A DNA stretch of 8,022 nt from positions 1-8,022 of the forward strand of contig JBFKUL010000126.1 in assembly GCA_041635755.1 (NCBI GenBank), written 5' to 3'. A program made the position numbers and the translations under genes. The DNA comes from JBFKUL01 sp041635755. GTDB taxonomy: Bacteria > Pseudomonadota > Gammaproteobacteria > Burkholderiales > SG8-39. Below, in pieces: positions 1 through 6,664 of the stretch. The notes under the pieces were generated by a model. That model was not told the origin of the DNA and did not search any database. It was given only the letters and a program-made list of their open reading frames with translations. How positions within the stretch are numbered: position 1 is the first letter of the stretch; each line of letters opens with the position of its first letter.

Positions 1-1
1 C

Positions 2-262
2 TTCGCCATGGCGCCCGGCGACTGCCTGGTGTTCCAGGCGATGGTCGTTCACGGCGCACCGGGCAATACCGGCAGGCAGCGCCGGCGCGCGCTCGCCACC
101 CGCTGGTGCGGCGACGACGCGCGATACTGCCGCCGTCCCGGTGAGGTCGCAATCCCGACCGTGGATCCCGGGCTCGCGCACGGCGCGCGCCTGAACTGCG
201 AGCGTTTTCCGCTCGTCTGGAGCGCGTCGGCGAGCGCCCGCGCTGCGCCAGCTTCGCCGTAA
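2..262 (+). CDS. Phytanoyl-CoA dioxygenase (PhyH)-like Fe(II)/2-oxoglutarate oxygenase, C-terminal part (5' truncated)
   Basis: Only the last 86 complete codons are inside the window; the frame is open to the left edge and ends at TAA 260-262. The segment GDCLVFQAMVVHGAPGN, followed by RRRALATRW, is the typical last double-stranded beta-helix part of PhyH-family oxygenases. The histidine of VVHGAPGN (codon 50-52) would be the distal ligand of the HxD...H iron site. The arginine 11 residues later (codon 83-85) fits the 2-oxoglutarate-binding arginine, the same His-to-Arg spacing as in human PHYH. The HxD half of the site lies outside the window. Such enzymes hydroxylate small molecules or acyl-CoAs in the cytoplasm; the substrate cannot be told here. 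The ATG at 8 is internal to the fold and is not taken as a start. The next gene begins 167 nt downstream, so co-transcription is uncertain. Confidence 0.8.
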   Translation, partial: FAMAPGDCLVFQAMVVHGAPGNTGRQRRRALATRWCGDDARYCRRPGEVAIPTVDPGLAHGARLNCERFPLVWSASASARAAPASP

Positions 263-312
263 AGTCACGGTTCGATCTCATGCATGGTGCACGCTGTATT
301 GCTTCAAAGACC

Positions 313-343
313 GTTTCAGATCGACGCGTACTCCGATCGAAAC
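313..343. repeat. Imperfect inverted repeat in the gap between the first two genes
   Basis: GTTTC (313-317) plus GATCG (319-323) are mirrored by CGATC (334-338) plus GAAAC (339-343). This gives 10 paired positions, one unpaired A at 318 and a 10-nt centre. There is no T-run after it, so it is not a classical terminator. It could be a dyad operator for the gene at 430, or chance. The gap also contains the 10-bp palindrome CGATCGATCG at 399-408. I see no convincing promoter in the gap. Confidence 0.35.
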
Positions 344-429
344 AGATCCCGCTTGCGTTGCCTGCGCAATGGGCTGGCGACGCCGTTGGCCCGGCGCGCG
401 ATCGATCGACTAGACTGAGTGCACCTCCG

Positions 430-1134
430 ATGCGCACCTTCACCGCAATTCTTCGCCGCACCATTGCGGCGCTTTGCCTCGCGCTCGCGCCATTACTCGC
501 AGGCGCGGCGACACTGGTGGAAGCGGAACTGGTGTGCCCGCTCGACGGCGAAACGTTCAAGACGACCATCGCGGTGCCCGATACCCCGATCAACTTCCAC
601 CTTGACCTGAAACCGACCGGCGAGACGGTCGCGCCCTGGCCGCTCGTGAAGTGCCCCTCGAGCGGCTTCGTGATGTACAAGCGCGATTTTTCGGAGGACG
701 AGCTCGCGCGACTGCGGCCCTTCGTGCGCTCGGCGGAATACCGGGCGCTCAGCGAGGCGCACACCAATTACTACCTGAGTGCGCGGCTGCGGGCGCACCT
801 CGGCGCGCCGCCGGCGCATCTCGCCTACGTCCTGCTGCAAGCGACGTGGGAGGCAAAATCGCGGGTGCAGTACGAGGCGTACGCGGCCGAGGCGCTCGAG
901 ACCTTCAAGCGCGTACTGGCGGCACCGGTGCCGAACGTCAAGGAATGGACCAACGCGCAGTTCGTCGCCGGCGAGCTGGAGCGCCGGCTTGGCCGATTCG
1001 CTGATGCGAGAAGGCGTTTTTTGTCGCTCGCCGGGCACGAGGAGGTCAAGGAAGGCACCTTCCGCACCATGCTGCAACTCCAGCTGCGGCTGATCGAAGC
1101 GAAGGATACGGCCTCACACCCCATCCCGCGCTAG
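430..1134 (+). CDS. Exported protein with a degenerate DUF2225-like start, unknown function
   Basis: The product is 234 residues. An in-frame ATG at 280 would add 50 residues with no export signal in front of a clear signal peptide, so I choose ATG 430. From there residues 1-26 form a standard Sec signal: RR at 9-10, a hydrophobic core, and likely cleavage at AGA-ATL. The mature start has CPLDGETF (Cys36) and, about 40 residues on, KCPSSGFVMYKRDF (Cys75). This layout resembles the paired CPxCG knuckles at the start of DUF2225 proteins, except that the second cysteine of each is replaced (Asp39, Ser78). The rest is predicted mostly alpha-helical, with features of TPR-like helical pairs (for example residues 125-200, including GELERRLGRFADARRRFLSLAG). 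No strong Shine-Dalgarno precedes ATG 430, only a weak GAG at 417-419. It is likely periplasmic. The DUF2225 relation is from memory of the motif and is uncertain; protein-coding status is firm. Confidence 0.8.
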   Translation: MRTFTAILRRTIAALCLALAPLLAGAATLVEAELVCPLDGETFKTTIAVPDTPINFHLDLKPTGETVAPWPLVKCPSSGFVMYKRDFSEDELARLRPFVRSAEYRALSEAHTNYYLSARLRAHLGAPPAHLAYVLLQATWEAKSRVQYEAYAAEALETFKRVLAAPVPNVKEWTNAQFVAGELERRLGRFADARRRFLSLAGHEEVKEGTFRTMLQLQLRLIEAKDTASHPIPR

Positions 1135-1157
1135 GGCACCGGAGCCGATCCGGCGCC
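1135..1157 (+). terminator. Hairpin directly after the stop codon, terminator-like but without a T-run
   Basis: GGCACCGG (1135-1142) and CCGGCGCC (1150-1157) can pair with one A-C mismatch around a 7-nt loop, starting at the base after the TAG of the preceding gene. The following bases are TGACAAGC, with no U tract, so intrinsic termination would be weak. It may instead protect the 3' end of the mRNA. Confidence 0.3.
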
Positions 1158-1207
1158 TGACAAGCATCGTCCGCGACTTCTTTGCGGGGCCGCTGCCCCA
1201 CGCGGCA

Positions 1208-1237
1208 TTGCCCACAGGGCAAACGTCGAGGCACAAT
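1208..1237 (+). promoter_or_regulatory. Candidate sigma70-like promoter for the BTAD-STAND regulator
   Basis: TTGCCC (1208-1213) and CACAAT (1232-1237) are separated by 18 nt and match the -35 and -10 consensus at 3 to 4 positions each. The -35 candidate is also the left arm of a perfect 6-bp inverted repeat with a 3-nt loop, TTGCCCACAGGGCAA (1208-1222), which could be an operator or a short hairpin. The position, about 90 nt upstream of the chosen start, is reasonable. Weak matches like this occur by chance in GC-rich DNA. Confidence 0.3.
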
Positions 1238-1242
1238 ACCTG

Positions 1243-1266
1243 CGGGCCGGTCTCGCTATCGGCCCG
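1243..1266. repeat. Perfect 7-bp inverted repeat in the regulator leader
   Basis: CGGGCCG (1243-1249) and CGGCCCG (1260-1266) are exact reverse complements around a 10-nt centre. The element starts 5 nt after the candidate -10 box, so it lies at or just after the expected transcription start. It could be an operator dyad or a leader hairpin of the regulator mRNA. High GC makes chance pairs of this size fairly common. Confidence 0.4.
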
Positions 1267-1325
1267 GGCGCACCGCCTACAGCGTCGTGCGCAAGAAGAA
1301 ACAAGAACCAACGGACACGGGTTGT

Positions 1326-4300
1326 GTGACAAACACGGCGGCGGCACCGGCGGTCTTCTTTCAGCTGCGCGGCGATCCTTGGCTGCACGCGGCCGATGGG
1401 ACGGCGCACCCGCTCGAGCGCAAGGATGCAGCATTGCTGGCCCTGCTTGCGCTCGAAGGACCCGTACCGCGCGCCAAAGCGGCCGCGCTGCTCTGGCCCG
1501 ACGTCGACGACGAAGCGGCACGCAATAATCTGCGCCAAAGGCTGCACCGGCTGCGCAAGCGCGCGGGCTTCGATTTCGTGCACAGCGTCCAGGACATGCT
1601 GCACCTCGCGGACAGCGTGCAGCACGATGCAAGCGCGACGGCGGAGTTGCGCCTCAATGGCTCGCCCCGGGCGGCGCCGACCGACCCCAGCGCCGCGGGT
1701 CCGCCGGCGCCAAGAGACCTGCTGGGCGCGCTGGACTTCGCGGACTGTGCCGAGCTGCACGATTGGATCAGCATGACGCGCGAGCAGCAGCGTGCCGCGT
1801 GGCGCGACGCACTCGCCGATACTGCCGCACGATTGGAGCGTGACGGACAGCTCGCATCCGCCCTACGCTACGCGGAACAGCTTGTCGCTGACGATCCGTT
1901 GCTCGAGCACGCACACCGTCGTGTCATGCGGCTGCATTACCTGCGCGGCGATCGAGCCGCCGCGCTGGCGGCCTTCAAGACCTGTCGCGAGACGCTGCAG
2001 CGGGAGCTGCGTGTCGCGCCAGGCAGGGAAACGCTCGAGCTGTGCGCTTTGATCGAAGCGAGCGGCGCGCTGCCGAGGCCGGCTGGCGCGCCGATACCGG
2101 TGGCGGTGTTGCGCCCACCACGACTGATCGGGCGCGAAGCCGAGTGGCGCGTTCTCGAGCAGACATGGTCCGCACGCCGCGTCGCGCTCGTTAGCGGCGA
2201 ACCGGGCATCGGCAAGACCCGTCTGCTCACCGACTTCGCCGCGGTGCATGGTGACGTCATCGTGGTCGGCGGCCGGCCCGGCGATGCGCACGTACCATAC
2301 ACGCTGCTGGCGCGCCTGCTGCGGTCGCTGCGCACACGCGTGGGCACCTCGGTCGAGCCGTGGGCGCTGCACGAGCTGGCGCGTCTCGCGCCGGAGTTCG
2401 ATCCCGGCTGGACCGCCGTGGGCGACGTCAATCGCGCGCGACTTGCCCAGGCGGTGCAACTGCTGCTCGCCGCCGCCGGCGACGCCGACGCCGTCGCGCT
2501 TGGCCCCGAGGCGCCCCGCCTGGGTGGCGTCGTCGTCGACGACTTGCAGTTTGCCGACGCCGAATCGATCGAAATGCTGACCACGCTCATGCGCAGTGAC
2601 ACGCTCGATCTTGCGTGGCTCATCGGAGCGCGCAGCCACGAGCTTCCAGCGGCCGCGCAGAAGTGGCTTGCCGCTTCAGGCGCGGCTGGAGCGGTGCACG
2701 TTGATCTCGCGCCACTGGATCTGGAGCACACGCGCCTGCTGCTCGAGACGCTGATGCTGGTGGACTTCGACGCTGCGCGCTGGGTGGACGCGGTGTACCG
2801 CCATACCGGCGGCAATCCGATGTTCGTTCTCGAAACGATGGTCGCGCTCCTGGCGCCCGGCGCAGGGTCGCCTGTGCCGCACAACGCCGCGGCAAATGCA
2901 GCCGCAACGCCGGAGAAGCTGCCGATTCCAGCTAGCGTCGGCCAGCTGATCGAGGCGCGCCTGGCGCAGTTGAGCACGGACGCGCTCAAGCTCGCGCGCG
3001 TGGCCGCACTGGCCAACAAGGACTTCGACCTCGAGCTGGCGGCCGACGTCTTGAACAAGCACGTACTGGATCTGGCCGAGCCCTGGTCCGAGCTCGAGCG
3101 TACGCACATCATCCGCGAGGCCGGATTTGCGCACGACCTGATCTACGAAGCGACGCTGCGTTCGATCCCGGCGGCGGTCGCAATGCTCACGCACAAGGCC
3201 ATCGCGATTTCCCTGGAGCGGCGCGACGCCGCGGCCGAACACATTGCACCTCACTGGCATGCGGCGGGAGCCTGGTCCAAAGCCGCGCAGGTCTATCTGC
3301 AGGCGGCGCAGATCGCCTACGAGCATTCGCGCCGCTCGGAGGAGTTGATCCTCCTGAGGCGTGCGGCTGAATGCCTCGAACGGTCGCGGCAGATCGAAGG
3401 TCGCTTCCAGATCGAGCTGCGCTCCGCACACGCCGCGCTGCTGATCGACCGTACCGATCAGGCGCATGACTTCGCCGAGCGCGCGCTGGTGCTCGCACCG
3501 GATTCGGCTGCGCGAGCCGAGGCCCTGGCAGTTCTCGCCGAGGCCGCCGATTTCATGAACGAGGGTGACGCTGCGATCGAGCAGGCTGCGGAAGGACTGC
3601 GCCTGGCGGTTGCGCTCGCCGCGCCGGCACTGGTGCTGACGCTTGCGGCGTTACTCGGGCGTCTGCGCGCCACACGGGGTGACTTCGAGCAGGCGGTCGC
3701 AGCCTTCGACGACCACGAGCACTGGCTCGAGCGGGGTACCGGCACGGCTGCGGCCCGAACGTTCCTGGCACATCGTGCGGTGGTGATGGACCAGGCGCGC
3801 CAGCGCGAGGAGGCCGTTACGGTCGCGTTGCACGCTCTGCGCCTGGCGACCGAGGCGCGCGACTGGTCCAATGCATGCCTGTGTCACGCCAACCTGGGTT
3901 CGTTCTACCTGCGCCTCGGATCGGCCGAAGACGGGATTGGTCACCTGAGACAGGCCTTGCGCTTGGGGGATCAGCTGGGCGAGGTCGGCGGCAAAACAGA
4001 GCTTGCGCGCGTGTACCTCGGCAACGGACTGCTGAAGCTCGGAAAGTTTCGCGAGGCGCTCGAAGCGCTGTCGACGGCGCATACGCGGCTCGCGCTCGGC
4101 AAGGCCATGCCTTGGGCCATCATTGCTCAGAACATCCTGGCGCGCGCGTATGTCGTGCTCGGTCAGCCGGAGCGCGGGTGGAAGCTCCTCGAGGGAGCCC
4201 CCGATGAGCTTCCGCCGGCCGTGCTGGCCTTGCTCTATATCAACCAAGCACGCGTACTGCGAGCGATGAGAAGGCCCCGAGGGCACTTGATCGCCGACGC

Positions 4301-4772
4301 CCTTGCGCTACATGCCCTGCAGAAGCAGCATGAGACCGACCTTCTCGCGTACCTGGAACAGGCGATCGATAGTGAGTCCGCCGAGGGCGCAGAGCTTGCG
4401 GCCCGTGCCGAGGCCGACGCCGCAACGCGCATGCATAATCCACTGCGGCTTGACGCGCAGATTATCGGCTGCGCCTGTCTGCTGAAAGCCGGCGCGGTCG
4501 AGCTTGCAGCGGCGAAAGCGCACGCGATGCTCGCCATGGCGGAAAAGTCCTGTTCCTGGACGCAGTATCGCGGCTCGCTCTACTGGAACGCATTCGAAGC
4601 ACTGGACGCCAACCGGGAGACCGAGTCCGCGCTCGACGCGTTGCATCACGGGGTCGCCTGGATCAACAGCGTGCTGCCGAGCGTGCCGGATGCGTTCAAC
4701 GCCAGCTTTCTTGAGCGCAACCCAGTCAACCGCGCCCTTCTGAGCACCGCTAGCCGCAGATTGCACGCCTGA
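1326..4772 (+). CDS. SARP/AfsR-like transcriptional regulator: winged helix + BTAD + STAND ATPase + TPR-like repeats
   Basis: A cytoplasmic regulator of 1148 residues from GTG 1326. Residues 10-81 resemble the OmpR/SARP-type winged helix, with the diagnostic run LLWPDVDDEAARNNLRQRL. Residues about 131-246 form the bacterial transcriptional activation (BTAD) domain. A STAND/AAA-type NTPase follows from about 265 (RLIGREAEW), with Walker A GEPGIGKT at 291-298, Walker B VVVDD at 402-406 and the GGNP motif at 495-498 seen in MalT/AfsR-class ATPases. A winged-helix-like segment lies near 530-590. From about 620 to the end there are TPR-like helical repeats, the usual ligand- or partner-sensing part. 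There is no C-terminal LuxR helix-turn-helix, so DNA binding must be N-terminal. The start is uncertain: the frame is open to ATG 1182 and GTG 1287 is possible, but homology-like sequence begins near 1350 and no site has a good Shine-Dalgarno. It probably switches with ATP binding and activates nearby genes; the operon beginning 114 nt downstream is the obvious candidate target. Confidence 0.92.
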   Translation: MTNTAAAPAVFFQLRGDPWLHAADGTAHPLERKDAALLALLALEGPVPRAKAAALLWPDVDDEAARNNLRQRLHRLRKRAGFDFVHSVQDMLHLADSVQHDASATAELRLNGSPRAAPTDPSAAGPPAPRDLLGALDFADCAELHDWISMTREQQRAAWRDALADTAARLERDGQLASALRYAEQLVADDPLLEHAHRRVMRLHYLRGDRAAALAAFKTCRETLQRELRVAPGRETLELCALIEASGALPRPAGAPIPVAVLRPPRLIGREAEWRVLEQTWSARRVALVSGEPGIGKTRLLTDFAAVHGDVIVVGGRPGDAHVPYTLLARLLRSLRTRVGTSVEPWALHELARLAPEFDPGWTAVGDVNRARLAQAVQLLLAAAGDADAVALGPEAPRLGGVVVDDLQFADAESIEMLTTLMRSDTLDLAWLIGARSHELPAAAQKWLAASGAAGAVHVDLAPLDLEHTRLLLETLMLVDFDAARWVDAVYRHTGGNPMFVLETMVALLAPGAGSPVPHNAAANAAATPEKLPIPASVGQLIEARLAQLSTDALKLARVAALANKDFDLELAADVLNKHVLDLAEPWSELERTHIIREAGFAHDLIYEATLRSIPAAVAMLTHKAIAISLERRDAAAEHIAPHWHAAGAWSKAAQVYLQAAQIAYEHSRRSEELILLRRAAECLERSRQIEGRFQIELRSAHAALLIDRTDQAHDFAERALVLAPDSAARAEALAVLAEAADFMNEGDAAIEQAAEGLRLAVALAAPALVLTLAALLGRLRATRGDFEQAVAAFDDHEHWLERGTGTAAARTFLAHRAVVMDQARQREEAVTVALHALRLATEARDWSNACLCHANLGSFYLRLGSAEDGIGHLRQALRLGDQLGEVGGKTELARVYLGNGLLKLGKFREALEALSTAHTRLALGKAMPWAIIAQNILARAYVVLGQPERGWKLLEGAPDELPPAVLALLYINQARVLRAMRRPRGHLIADALALHALQKQHETDLLAYLEQAIDSESAEGAELAARAEADAATRMHNPLRLDAQIIGCACLLKAGAVELAAAKAHAMLAMAEKSCSWTQYRGSLYWNAFEALDANRETESALDALHHGVAWINSVLPSVPDAFNASFLERNPVNRALLSTASRRLHA

Positions 4773-4791
4773 GGTGCCCCAGCGTCGATCT

Positions 4792-4811
4792 GAGCGTTCC
4801 CGGTAACGCTC
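4792..4811. repeat. Perfect 7-bp inverted repeat overlapping the direct repeats
   Basis: GAGCGTT (4792-4798) and AACGCTC (4805-4811) are exact reverse complements with 6 nt between them. The right arm overlaps the first CCGGTAACGC unit, so this dyad and the tandem repeat describe the same short region in two ways. It is either part of the operator or a by-product of the repeat composition. Confidence 0.45.
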
Positions 4812-4820
4812 CGGTAACGC
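4800..4820 (+). promoter_or_regulatory. Tandem 10-bp direct repeat with 11-bp period: probable SARP-type operator
   Basis: CCGGTAACGC occurs at 4800-4809 and again at 4811-4820, so equivalent bases are 11 bp apart, one helical turn. I find no other CGGTAAC on the + strand of the window. Known Streptomyces SARPs bind direct heptamer repeats with 11-bp spacing near the -35 region of their target promoters. Here the repeats end 13 bp before a candidate -35 box of the envelope operon and directly follow the gene of a SARP-type protein. The sequence and spacing are seen; binding by that regulator is inferred. I see no clear third copy at the next 11-bp step (4822-4831). Confidence 0.6.
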
Positions 4821-4833
4821 CGCCGCCCTTACC

Positions 4834-4862
4834 TTGCCCGTGAACCGGTTCCTTACTGGAAT
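4834..4862 (+). promoter_or_regulatory. Candidate sigma70-like promoter of the envelope operon
   Basis: TTGCCC (4834-4839) and TGGAAT (4857-4862) are separated by 17 nt, the optimal spacing. Each hexamer is a partial consensus match, as expected for an activator-dependent promoter. The spacer contains the perfect 10-bp palindrome GAACCGGTTC (4842-4851), where a bound repressor could block polymerase. Transcription would begin near 4869-4871, leaving a short leader carrying the strong Shine-Dalgarno. The same TTGCCC hexamer is the -35 candidate of the regulator gene. Confidence 0.4.
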
Positions 4863-4874
4863 CGGCGCGCGCAC

Positions 4875-4882
4875 AAGGAGGA
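4875..4882 (+). promoter_or_regulatory. Strong Shine-Dalgarno deciding the start at 4887
   Basis: AAGGAGGA ends 4 nt before ATG 4887 and is nearly the full anti-Shine-Dalgarno complement. It favours ATG 4887 over the in-frame ATGs at 4899 and 4959, although the latter would give a shorter signal peptide. Confidence 0.8.
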
Positions 4883-4886
4883 CGGC

Positions 4887-6593
4887 ATGAACACGACGAT
4901 GGCACGCATTCCCGCAGCGCCACGAGCCGGCTCGGGCCTCGACTCGTTCGGGATCGGCATGCGTTGCACCCTGGCTGCAGCGTTGCTTGCACTCTCTCCC
5001 CACGCGCTGGCGGGCGACCGCCAGATCGGCGTCGATCCGCAGGTGGCGGTGTCGTGGGGCTTCTTGACCGGAGGTTCGACGGCTCCCGTCAAGCCCACAA
5101 ATGGCATCTCCGCGGGGTTCTGGCAGCGCTCCTCGGGTGCCGCGCCCGGCGTCGGCGCGAACTTCGTTGGAACGGCCGAGTTCCAGTTACCCGAGACGCC
5201 TCCGACCCGCATCCGCTCGGCGACACTGCAGTTCAAGGGGCGCGCAACCCAGTGCGCCGGCTCCGAGCCGGTCGTGATCGCCGTGTACGGCTATGCCGGC
5301 GACGGCAGGGCCGACCTGTCCGACGCCTCCTCTGGAGCACGTATCACGCAATTGTCGGCCGACTGCAAGGACAACCCGGCGTTTACGCAGCCGATCGACG
5401 TCACCCAGATCGTGCGGCAGTTGAGCGTGCCGTCGGGCGTGCGTCACGTCGGATTCAATGTTCGAAAGGGGAATAACCGGGCGCTCGCAAGCCTGTTCGG
5501 CTTCAGCGGCGCCAAGCTCACCGTCGTCGTGGCCGACGAGGACGTCGCCGTGGTGTCGCCGCAGGGTGTGGCCGGAGCCTCAGCCGCTTCCGCCGGCGAT
5601 GCGTCGCCGCAGGCACGCGGATCGAACCTGCTCGGCGGATTGCTCGGCGCCGCCGGCACCCTGCTGCGTGGCGGCGGGTCGGATGCCGCGGCCGCGCAGG
5701 CGCGCAACGAAGCGGCGGCGGCGCTTCAAGGAGCTGCCACCGAAGCGGCAACCTCGGCAGCACCGTCATCAGCTGCACCAGCGGCTGCGGCATTGCCTAC
5801 AGCAGCGACAAACCCCGGCGGTGCCGGGACGATGGCTGCCACTGCAACCGCAGTCATGGCTTCGACGGCCAGTGCGCCGGCGGCCAGCGCACCCGCGGTC
5901 GGTGCGCCTCCCGCCGCGGCCACCATCGACGCGGACATCGTCGGTCTGCGGCTCGGCATGTCGCTTGCCGAAGTGAAGCGCGCACTGCAAGCCCATTCGC
6001 AGGCGATGGTGATCAGCGAGCAATACGGCATCGTCAACAACGTCGCCGCCACCAAGTACCTGTCGTGGATCATTGCTCGTGCTCCGAGAGGTGCGCCGGC
6101 CGGCTCGAGCGATGCGATCGGCGTGCACTTCCCACCGCCGCCGAACGAGCACCGCGCGGTGTTCATCGAGCGCTTCACCGGATTCCAGAACAACGAGCTG
6201 CCACTCTACGACACGATCAGGGACGCGCTGACGAAGAAGTTCGGTCAGCCAAGTTTTGCCAATGAGGGCATGATGCTCTGGACGTACAACGCCTCCGGCA
6301 CGCAAATCGTTGAGTCTTCGACCATGGGGCGTTGCGCGAAATTCGCGCCGATCGATCCGCCGGCGCGGGGCCAGAACGTTCTGTTCAACGGCTACCGCAC
6401 GCAGAACTGCGGCGTCACAATCTACGCGCGCTATGAACGCGGCAGAGGGCCGGCCGACCGCGACCTGACCCGCTACGTCAGCGTGTCGATCATCGACGAT
6501 ACGCAGTTCGAGGCGATGCGCCAGGCGACCGCAAGCTTTGCGAGCCAGGTCACACGCGAGACGGCAAGCCGGGTCGCGGCGCCGAAGTTCTAG
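4887..6593 (+). CDS. Exported two-domain protein with Ala-rich linker and BamE-like C-terminal motif, unknown function
   Basis: The product is 568 residues. The N-terminus has a 24-residue polar lead, then a Sec signal core (MRCTLAAALLALSPHALA, residues 25-42) with likely cleavage near residues 42-43. Residues about 45-217 look like an all-beta domain: alternating strands such as SATLQFKG, VVIAVYGYAGDG, IDVTQIVRQL and VRHVGFNV recall DNRLRE/carbohydrate-binding-like beta-sandwiches, and Cys123 and Cys160 could form a disulfide. Residues about 225-346 are a low-complexity Ala/Ser/Pro/Thr linker, including a Gly/Leu-rich patch (248-260). The C-terminal domain (about 347-568) begins DIVGLRLGMSLAEVKRAL, a motif like the start of BamE/SmpA-type modules, and has Cys483 and Cys508. 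It is the first gene of the downstream unit, with a strong Shine-Dalgarno and the tandem-repeat operator in front. The exported location is well supported; the domain likenesses are from sequence pattern only and I cannot name a function. Confidence 0.85.
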   Translation: MNTTMARIPAAPRAGSGLDSFGIGMRCTLAAALLALSPHALAGDRQIGVDPQVAVSWGFLTGGSTAPVKPTNGISAGFWQRSSGAAPGVGANFVGTAEFQLPETPPTRIRSATLQFKGRATQCAGSEPVVIAVYGYAGDGRADLSDASSGARITQLSADCKDNPAFTQPIDVTQIVRQLSVPSGVRHVGFNVRKGNNRALASLFGFSGAKLTVVVADEDVAVVSPQGVAGASAASAGDASPQARGSNLLGGLLGAAGTLLRGGGSDAAAAQARNEAAAALQGAATEAATSAAPSSAAPAAAALPTAATNPGGAGTMAATATAVMASTASAPAASAPAVGAPPAAATIDADIVGLRLGMSLAEVKRALQAHSQAMVISEQYGIVNNVAATKYLSWIIARAPRGAPAGSSDAIGVHFPPPPNEHRAVFIERFTGFQNNELPLYDTIRDALTKKFGQPSFANEGMMLWTYNASGTQIVESSTMGRCAKFAPIDPPARGQNVLFNGYRTQNCGVTIYARYERGRGPADRDLTRYVSVSIIDDTQFEAMRQATASFASQVTRETASRVAAPKF

Positions 6594-6651
6594 CCCTACG
6601 CGGGCTTCAACGCGGCTCCCGCCGCCGACGCCGCACGGCATTCCGGCACAC

Positions 6652-6658
6652 GGAGGAG
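6652..6658 (+). promoter_or_regulatory. Strong Shine-Dalgarno for the membrane protein gene
   Basis: GGAGGAG lies 6 nt before ATG 6665 and fixes that start. The 71-nt gap after the previous stop shows no terminator hairpin with a T-run, which supports read-through from the preceding gene. Confidence 0.8.
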
Positions 6659-6664
6659 ACTCGT

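Noticed and set aside
386..416. Possible promoter TTGGCC ... TAGACT before the gene at 430
   Set aside because: The 19-nt spacing is poor and the implied transcription start would leave almost no leader before the ATG. I do not call it.
280..429. Upstream ATG at 280 extending the exported protein by 50 residues
   Set aside because: The extension would bury a textbook signal peptide that begins at ATG 430, and it has no Shine-Dalgarno of its own.
1937..3112. Minus-strand open frame (391 codons) opposite the regulator
   Set aside because: The Ser/Arg/Ala-rich product has no motif, and the + strand here encodes the BTAD, Walker A, Walker B and GGNP motifs.
5562..5930. Repetitive-looking Ala-rich stretch as a possible DNA tandem repeat
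   Set aside because: At DNA level the codons vary and no unit repeats. It is a low-complexity protein linker, not a DNA repeat array.
5769..6641. Minus-strand open frame (290 codons) opposite the exported two-domain protein
   Set aside because: Arg/Gly-rich product with no domain; a third-position GC shadow of the + strand gene.
6594..6664. Terminator between the exported protein and membrane protein genes
   Set aside because: Only short GC-rich pairings without a T-run are present; read-through is more likely.
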